From Sphingobacteriales bacterium (GTDB lineage Bacteria; Bacteroidota; Bacteroidia; Chitinophagales; UBA2359), in contig JADJTE010000005.1 of the NCBI GenBank assembly GCA_016711295.1, positions 62,001 to 126,000 on the forward strand: DNA of 64,000 nucleotides. Direction: 5' to 3'. The translations under genes were made by a program, and so were the position numbers. The notes beneath the pieces are model-generated. The model saw only the letters and a list, made by a program, of their open reading frames with translations. It had not been told where the DNA came from and made no database searches. Below are positions 58,317 to 64,000 of the stretch, piece by piece. Every line of letters begins with the position of its first letter. Positions within the stretch are counted from its first letter, which is position 1.

Positions 58317-59023
58317 CTAATGGTTTGGTTTTTTAATTTTGAGTATTAATTTTGCCTATCATGTATCCATTTCCAAGCGTTAAGACTTAGGAAATAACGT
58401 TAGATAATTGAGATATTAGTTCAAGAACTCCCCCTAACCCCCTCAAAGAGGGGGAATTTATACAAGATATAATTTACTGATTATCAATAATTTATGGTAA
58501 ATTGCAAAAAATATTTAATGTATTTTGTTTTTAAAGTGGCATAAACATTACCCACTAACCATTAACCACTAACCACTAACCATTAACCACTAACCACTAA
58601 CCATTAACCACTAACCATTAACCATTAACCACTAATGGTTTGGTTTTTTAATTTTGAGTATTAATTTTGTCTATCATGTATCCATTTCCAAGCGTTAAGA
58701 CTTAGGAAATAGCGTTAGATAATTGAGATATTAGTTCAAGAACTCCCCCTGACCCCCTAAAAGAGGGAGAATTTATACAAGATATAATTTGCTGATTATC
58801 AATAGTTTATGGTAAATTGTAAAAAAATTTAATGTATTTTGTTTTTAAAGTGGCATAAACATTACCCACTAACCATTAACCACTAACCACTAATGGTTTG
58901 GTTTTTTAATTTTGAGTATTAATTTTGCCTATCATGTATCCATTTCCAAGCGTTAAGACTTAGGAAATAGCGTTAGATAATTGAGATATTAGTTCAAGAA
59001 CTCCCCCTGACCCCCTCAAAGAG
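58317..59023. repeat. Family C intergenic repeat, three tandem units (last truncated)
   Basis: Units start at CTAATGG: 58317, 58632 and 58890 (lengths 315, 258 and ~134). Each has GAGTATTAATTTTG, CATTTCCAAGCGTTAAGACT, the palindrome CCCCCTCAAAGAGGGGG or a variant, ATACAAGATATAATTT and, in full units, a CCA(C/T)TAA heptamer tail. They fill the gene-free region between lpd and the IS4 relic. Confidence 0.85.
58552..58636. repeat. Heptamer microsatellite CCA(C/T)TAA, about 12 copies
   Basis: An uninterrupted run of 7-bp units alternating CCACTAA and CCATTAA in the tail of the first family C unit. A shorter run of about five is at 58866-58896. Confidence 0.85.
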
Positions 59024-59157
59024 GCTCGTTTGACCAGTACTACTCAACAAGTAGTCTGTATATAAATCTAAACTTGTTTTCATCGCGCAAAGGTAAGTAT
59101 TTTACTCCCCTTTTCTTAAAAGTGCGTAACATGAGTTATTTAAAATAAAATGTTAGA

Positions 59158-60632
59158 TCAACATCTCTGCCAAAATAAAGGCAGTGCAAATATGAAAAAG
59201 CATTGAAAAAGCGTTAATTTTGAGTTTCCAAACCTTAAAAAAACGCTATTCAATGCTTGATAGAAATAACTTTTCGCGCTGTATCGGTCCCGTGCAAATG
59301 TAGGTATTTTATGGGAGATATTGCATTCATTTCTTTGTATTTCTTATGGTGGCGGCATTCGCACCCTAAGCCGCTATACGACATATAGCGAACGCAGTTT
59401 GTTCCGATTTATCAGACAAACAATAAATTGGAATATGTTGTTTGTAAGAATATTTAAATATTTCATTCATAAAGAGGGCTGCGTGTATTTATTAGTAGCC
59501 GATGAAACGGTTGAGTCGAAATCGCGAAAATCGACCTTCGGTCAGGGACGCTTCTATTCGTCCGTGCTTCAGACGGCGATTAATTCGGTGTGTTTTTTCG
59601 GTTTTTCTTTGGTAGAGGTAGATAGCGAGAAATCCTATTTTTTGGGGCTAAACCAAGTAGTACACAACGAACAAGACAAGGCACGCATAGCAGTCGAAAA
59701 AGCGAAAAGAGCAGCGGGCAAAGGTAAGCCCAAAGGGCGAAAAAAGGGCACAAAGAACGCCCCCCAAAAAAGCGATGTTGCGGCAGATGCCTGAACAAAC
59801 TGCGTCATTTCGTACATTTAAAACTTTTTTCGAAAGTATAATGAGCTTATTATCAAGCCTTTTGCCCCGGACTAAACTTGTCGTACTTAATCCTCGATTC
59901 AGCCTACGGCAATAGCAAATACTTGCAATTAGCCAAAGAAAAAGGACTATGCGTCATTTCCGAATTGCGCCAGTCACCCGCCTTGTTTTTCCTACCCGAT
60001 ACGCCCCAAAATGACACCGATACGCCCAACAAAAAACGAGGAAGACCCCAAAAATACGGTCGTAAAGTCGACATCAAAACTTGCCCGATACACTCATCGT
60101 CTCCGAAAAAACAGAAAACGGCATACACTACACCATCTATCAATTTCAGGCATACAATAAAGAAATGCCTGCGTTTTTGCTCAACGTAGTTTCGACAAAA
60201 GCCACCAACCTCAAAACAGGCAAAGTGGCATACCGTCATCTTTTCTCGAACGACCTCCAACTCGGTGCCCAAACGATGATGGCATATTACACATTGCGCT
60301 TCCAAATTGAGTTCGATTTTAGAGATGCCAAACAACATTTTGGACTGCACAAATTCAAAAATTATCATCAAACGCAACTCAATAATATGTTCAATCTCGC
60401 TTTTCTGGCACTTGTCGCTGCTAAGGTTTGGCAACAACAATGGGCAATAAAACTCAAGCAACCCAAGCTCTCGCTGCTTGACCTCAAAACCATAATTAAA
60501 GCCCAAAAAAACCTCGAAAGCATTTTAAAATTGCACAAAAACAACCTAAATGTTTTTTTAAACCCCGATTTTGTGGCTAATTTCGTCCCAAATGACATCA
60601 TTAACGCCGCTTAAATGGCAGAGATGTTGTTG
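59158..60632 (+). mobile_element. IS4-family insertion sequence relic
   Basis: The ends CAACATCTCTGCCA (59159-59172) and TGGCAGAGATGTTG (60616-60629) are perfect 14-bp inverted repeats. They bracket a broken IS4 transposase gene. The right end lies just past the stop of hbd. No clear target duplication was identified. Confidence 0.75.
59253..60614 (+). pseudogene. IS4-family transposase, degraded
   Basis: Starting at ATG 59253 (MLDRNNFSRCIGPVQM, then TAG), the catalytic parts are spread over three frames: first Asp in LLVADETVESKSR, second in LILDSAYGNSKYL, and the IS4 signature Y-x2-R-x3-E-x6-K in YTLRFQIEFDFRDAKQHFGL. The insert KAKRAAGKGKPKGRKKGTK is basic. At least one nonsense codon and three frame changes mean it is inactive as read. 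Confidence 0.8.
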
Positions 60633-60633
60633 C

Positions 60634-61527
60634 TTATCGCCCAAAATTATTCGATACCACCAAATCTTTGCTGCCTTGGGTATATGTATAAAAGCCTTCG
60701 CCCGATTTTACGCCCAATTTTCCCGCAGTCACCATATTGACTAACAAGGGGCAAGGGGCATATTTGGGATTGCCAAAACCGTCGTGCAAGACGCGCAAAA
60801 TAGACAGACAGACATCAAGACCAATAAAATCGGCTAATTGGAGCGGACCCATCGGGTGCGCCATGCCCAGTTTCATCACCGTATCTATCTCGCCAACACC
60901 CGCCACGCGCTCGTATAGCGTATAGATGGCTTCGTTTATCATAGGCATCAAAATTCGGTTGGCGACAAATCCTGGGTAGTCGTTGGCGGCTACGGGTATT
61001 TTGCCTAATTTTTGTGCTGTATCGATAATGGTTTGGGTAGTGCTGTCGGAGGTGCCGTAGCCGCGTATGATTTCTACGAGTTTCATCACAGGAACGGGGT
61101 TCATGAAGTGCATACCTATCACCTTGTCGGGGCGTTGGGTAGCTGCCGCTATGCGCGTGATGGATATAGACGAGGTATTGCTGGCTAATAGTGTGTGGGG
61201 CGGGCATAATTGGTCTAATTGCTGAAAAATACGCAATTTAATGTCGAGGTTTTCGGTGGCGGCTTCTATCACCAAGTCGCTATTTTCGACCCCCGCCCCT
61301 TGTACTTGCTGGGCGGTGCTGAGGCGTGCAAGGGTATCGGCTTTTTGTTCGGCACTGATGCTGCCTTTTGCCAACATGCGGTCTAAATTTTTTTCGATGG
61401 TAGCTAAGGCTTTTGCTAATGCACTGGCACTTAGGTCGATGATAGTGGTGCGGTAGCTGTTTTGGGCAAAAACATGGGCAATGCCGTTGCCCATAGTGCC
61501 CGCTCCGATGACGGTTATTTGTTGCAT
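60634..61527 (-). CDS. hbd: 3-hydroxybutyryl-CoA dehydrogenase
   Basis: 297 residues, intact. NAD-binding VIGAGTMGNGIAHVFAQNS, LVIEAATENLDIK, LASNTSSISITRIA, the catalytic-His region GMHFMNPVPVMKLVEII, DYPGFVANRILMPMINEAI and AHPMGPLQLADFIGLD. It oxidises 3-hydroxyacyl-CoA in beta-oxidation or butyrate-type metabolism, in line with the acyl-CoA dehydrogenase gene elsewhere in the window. An IS4 relic begins two bases after its stop, but the C-terminus keeps its natural end (GFYTYTQGSKDLVV). Confidence 0.93.
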   Translation of the reverse strand: MQQITVIGAGTMGNGIAHVFAQNSYRTTIIDLSASALAKALATIEKNLDRMLAKGSISAEQKADTLARLSTAQQVQGAGVENSDLVIEAATENLDIKLRIFQQLDQLCPPHTLLASNTSSISITRIAAATQRPDKVIGMHFMNPVPVMKLVEIIRGYGTSDSTTQTIIDTAQKLGKIPVAANDYPGFVANRILMPMINEAIYTLYERVAGVGEIDTVMKLGMAHPMGPLQLADFIGLDVCLSILRVLHDGFGNPKYAPCPLLVNMVTAGKLGVKSGEGFYTYTQGSKDLVVSNNFGR

Positions 61528-61566
61528 AGTAGTAGGTTGATGATGGTGTTTTTTTTATTTCTTTCG

Positions 61567-61574
61567 CAAAAGTA
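61567..61574 (-). promoter_or_regulatory. Putative -7 element of hbd
   Basis: The reverse strand reads TACTTTTG, 40 nt upstream of the hbd ATG, in the 70-bp gap after smc. Confidence 0.4.
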
Positions 61575-61597
61575 TAGCCTGTATTTGATTAGGTGCT

Positions 61598-64000
61598 TCA
61601 AAGCGTACTAAAATCGACGGGTACTACGCGCGATACGCCTTCTTCGTGCATCGTAACACCGTAAATAATATCGACTGCCGCCATTGTATTTTTGTTGTGC
61701 GTAACGACAATAAATTGCGAGTCGCTCGAAAATTGTCGGATAATACGGGTAAATTTGCTTACGTTATTGTCGTCTAAGGGGGCATCTACCTCGTCCAAGA
61801 TACAAAAAGGCGCGGGCTTGAGTAGGTAGAGCGAAAAAACCATTGCTAATGCCGTGAGCGATTTTTCGCCGCCCGATAATTGATTGATAGATTGTGGGCG
61901 TTTGCCTTTGGGCTTGGCTATGATATCAATGGCAGATTCTAAGGGATTGTTGGGTTCTACGAGCAGCAGGTCGCATTGGTCTTCTTCGGTAAAGAGCGAG
62001 CGAAAGACGTGGATAAAATTTTGGCGTGCTTGGTTAAAAGCTGTCATAAATTGTTCGGTAGCTACGGTTTCGATTTCCTTGATGGTTTGTAGCAGCGATT
62101 TTTTAGCTTTGGACAGGTCTTCGCGTTGCGCTACAATAAAATCGTAGCGTTCTTTGATTTCGTTGTAGGCTTCTATTGCCAAGGGATTTATTTCGCCGTA
62201 GTTATCGAGTTGTTGTTTTTGTTTGCTCACTCTGGATTCTACTTCTTCGCGGTTCAGGTCGGGATTGGGTTGTCGGTCTTTGAGGCTATTCAATTCTATT
62301 TTAAACTCGATACTTAGCCGTTCTTTGACCGATAAAAATTGGAGGTCTAAGCGATTGAGTTGCTCATGAATTTGCTGCAATAGTGAGTCGCATTGTTCTT
62401 TGGTTTTTTGTTGTCGGCGCAATTCTTTTTCTTGTTCGTCCAAACTGCCTCTTATTTGATAATAGGCGGTTTCTATGTCGCGGAGGGTTTCTTCTTCGGC
62501 GGTGTGCTTGGTATATTGGGCTATTAGTTGGTCGCTTATTTGTTGTTGTTGTATTTCGGTGCTTTGTAGTTCTTGTTCGGTTTGTGCCAATTGGGTTTGG
62601 TTGTGTTGTTGTTGTTGTTGGGTGTCGGTGAGTTGTCGGGTCTTAAAATCGAGCTGTTGCACAATGGTATTCAGTCTATTTTGTTGTTTGTGGTATTCTA
62701 TGTTTTGCTCGTTAAAGGCTTGGTTAGCTTGGGTCAATTGGTGTTGGGCTTGCCTGAATGATTGTTCGGCTTGCGCAATAGCTTCGGTATCGCTATTTTG
62801 CCGCTCGCGTGCTTCGTCCAATTGTTGTTGTAGCTGTGTGATATGGTTATTTTGTTTGGCAATGCGCTGTTGAATTTGGGCTATATGATTTGCGCCATCG
62901 TCGATAAAACGCTGTGCGCTGCCAATTTTAGTTTTTAGTTGGGTATTTTGCTGTTGTGTTTTATTGATTTCTTGGCGTTGGAACTGGGCGAGTTGTAGGG
63001 TAGCTTGCAATCTCTTTTGTAGTTGGCTCAACTGTTGTTGGTGCTGTATTTTTTGTTCTTGCCCTTGCAAGGTATTGGCTAATTGGGCTATGTCGCGCTC
63101 TAATTGGATTAATTGTTGGCGTTTGCCGATGCGTTTTCCCTCAAAGCTGCCTACCGAGCCGCCCGACAGCCAGCCTTTGCCGCGCATTTGTTTGCCTGCT
63201 TGGTCAATGATAATGAGTTGTTCAATAGTATTAGTATTGGGTGCAATATCGGTGTTGAGCTGGCGATATAGTGCGTCAATGTCGTTGTTAGAAGCAATAT
63301 ATACCTTATGCAATAATAAATTGAGGAGTGCTTGGTATTCGGGGGCTACCGATACTACCGCCAAAGCCGATTGGAGCGTAGCATTGGCTATGTTGATGTT
63401 TGCTTGGTTTGTTTGGTTTGTTTGGTTTGTTTGGTCGGCTTGTTGTGGGTTGGGAGCGAGGTCTTCGAGTACTAAAAATTGGGCTTTCCCTTTTTGGTGT
63501 TTATCTAATATATTGATGGCTTGCAGCGCGTCGGCGGTGTTTGCTACAATATAGCTATTCAGGTAAGGTTTTAAATAGTTCTCTATACTCGCTTTATACT
63601 CATCGGGGCAGTTGATGAGGTCTAACAAGAGCGGTATATTTTGGCTGTTCCAATCTTTATTTGTTTGCAGGAATTTAATCGAATCGGGAAAGCCCTCTAA
63701 GCTATCGACGAGGCTTTTGGTCAGTTTGAGTTCATTGTTTTTGGCATCGCTTTGTCGGTGTAGGTCGGCAATATATCGCCGTTGCTGCTCAATGCTTCGT
63801 TCGGCGAGTGCCATTTGTTCGCGGATTTCTTCTTCTTCGTCCGAATAGCCTTGTAGGGTTTGTTCGTGTTTTTGTCGTTCTTTTTCGCAGTTACTTAGTT
63901 GTTGTTGCCATTGTGTTATTTCTTGGGTTTGGTTTTCAGATTGGCGCAAGTGGTTATTTTGTTCGCGGTGCAAGTTGTCGAGTTGGGTTTGCTGCACGGC
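61598..64000 (-). CDS. smc: Chromosome segregation protein SMC, C-terminal part (runs off the window)
   Basis: About 800 residues are present; the N-terminal ATPase half and first coiled coil lie beyond position 64000. Order in this part: coiled coil, hinge domain (YKASIENYLKPYLNSYIVAN ... QMRGKGWLSGGSVGSFEGKR), long Gln-rich second coiled coil, then the ATPase C-half with ABC signature QLSGGEKSLTALAM, Walker B FCILDEVDAPLDDNN and the switch His in VVTHNK. SMC with ScpAB compacts and segregates chromosomes. A short (NQT)n tract lies inside the hinge region. Confidence 0.94.
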   Translation of the reverse strand, partial: AVQQTQLDNLHREQNNHLRQSENQTQEITQWQQQLSNCEKERQKHEQTLQGYSDEEEEIREQMALAERSIEQQRRYIADLHRQSDAKNNELKLTKSLVDSLEGFPDSIKFLQTNKDWNSQNIPLLLDLINCPDEYKASIENYLKPYLNSYIVANTADALQAINILDKHQKGKAQFLVLEDLAPNPQQADQTNQTNQTNQANINIANATLQSALAVVSVAPEYQALLNLLLHKVYIASNNDIDALYRQLNTDIAPNTNTIEQLIIIDQAGKQMRGKGWLSGGSVGSFEGKRIGKRQQLIQLERDIAQLANTLQGQEQKIQHQQQLSQLQKRLQATLQLAQFQRQEINKTQQQNTQLKTKIGSAQRFIDDGANHIAQIQQRIAKQNNHITQLQQQLDEARERQNSDTEAIAQAEQSFRQAQHQLTQANQAFNEQNIEYHKQQNRLNTIVQQLDFKTRQLTDTQQQQQHNQTQLAQTEQELQSTEIQQQQISDQLIAQYTKHTAEEETLRDIETAYYQIRGSLDEQEKELRRQQKTKEQCDSLLQQIHEQLNRLDLQFLSVKERLSIEFKIELNSLKDRQPNPDLNREEVESRVSKQKQQLDNYGEINPLAIEAYNEIKERYDFIVAQREDLSKAKKSLLQTIKEIETVATEQFMTAFNQARQNFIHVFRSLFTEEDQCDLLLVEPNNPLESAIDIIAKPKGKRPQSINQLSGGEKSLTALAMVFSLYLLKPAPFCILDEVDAPLDDNNVSKFTRIIRQFSSDSQFIVVTHNKNTMAAVDIIYGVTMHEEGVSRVVPVDFSTL

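Noticed and set aside
58552..58636. CRISPR-like array
   Set aside because: The repeat unit is only 7 bp with no spacers; it is a microsatellite. No cas genes are present.

Overview
The window comes from a member of the Bacteroidota, most likely an aerobic, free-living Saprospiria/Chitinophagia-type bacterium. Five signs point there: several secreted proteins carry type IX secretion (T9SS) sorting domains of types A and B; many genes are preceded by the phylum-specific -7 promoter motif TAnnTTTG, in places with a TTTG about 20 nt upstream; Shine-Dalgarno sequences are largely absent; TonB-dependent receptors carry carboxypeptidase-like regulatory domains; and the succinate dehydrogenase is of the cytochrome b type usual in this phylum. 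No rRNA or CRISPR array is present. One tRNA-Arg(TCT) is found.

Layout. 1-9.3 kb: a secreted Ig-like repeat protein, an orphan ccmE, a secreted peptidylarginine/agmatine-deiminase-like enzyme, a PAP2-like membrane protein, parC and an Asp-box propeller lipoprotein. 9.3-16.5 kb: an HhH/beta-barrel protein, nrdB with a MITE in its leader, a DUF3857 protein and a di-haem cytochrome c peroxidase. 16.7-24.4 kb: two TonB-dependent receptors (the second under a cobalamin riboswitch), tRNA-Arg and a secreted double-PDZ protein. 24.5-32 kb: a solo HsdR-N-type nuclease, then the succinate dehydrogenase locus sdhC / five tandem Uma2-family genes / sdhA / sdhB. 32-43.3 kb: housekeeping genes (ABC permease, aat, a TPR protein, pheS, ilvE, trpS, deoxynucleoside kinase, acyl-CoA dehydrogenase, two rhomboid proteases). 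43.4-49 kb: a DUF4874/DUF4832 protein, small membrane proteins and degraded IS630 and ISAs1 elements. 49.3-56.6 kb: a 1645-residue T9SS type B adhesin, a 156-bp tandem repeat and a GT39-like glycosyltransferase. 56.7-64 kb: lpd, a repeat-rich stretch, an IS4 relic, hbd and the 3' part of smc.

The most unusual structure is the array of five 623-bp Uma2 (PD-(D/E)XK fold) genes lying between sdhC and sdhA. The copies are nearly identical over the first ~48 and last ~110 residues but strongly divergent in one block of about 27 residues, which suggests duplication with local diversification.

At least a dozen reading frames, including essential genes such as ilvE, sdhC and sdhA, are broken by single-base indels, mostly at or beside homopolymer runs. 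This looks more like residual read error than gene decay, so split genes are reported here as whole loci with the breaks described.
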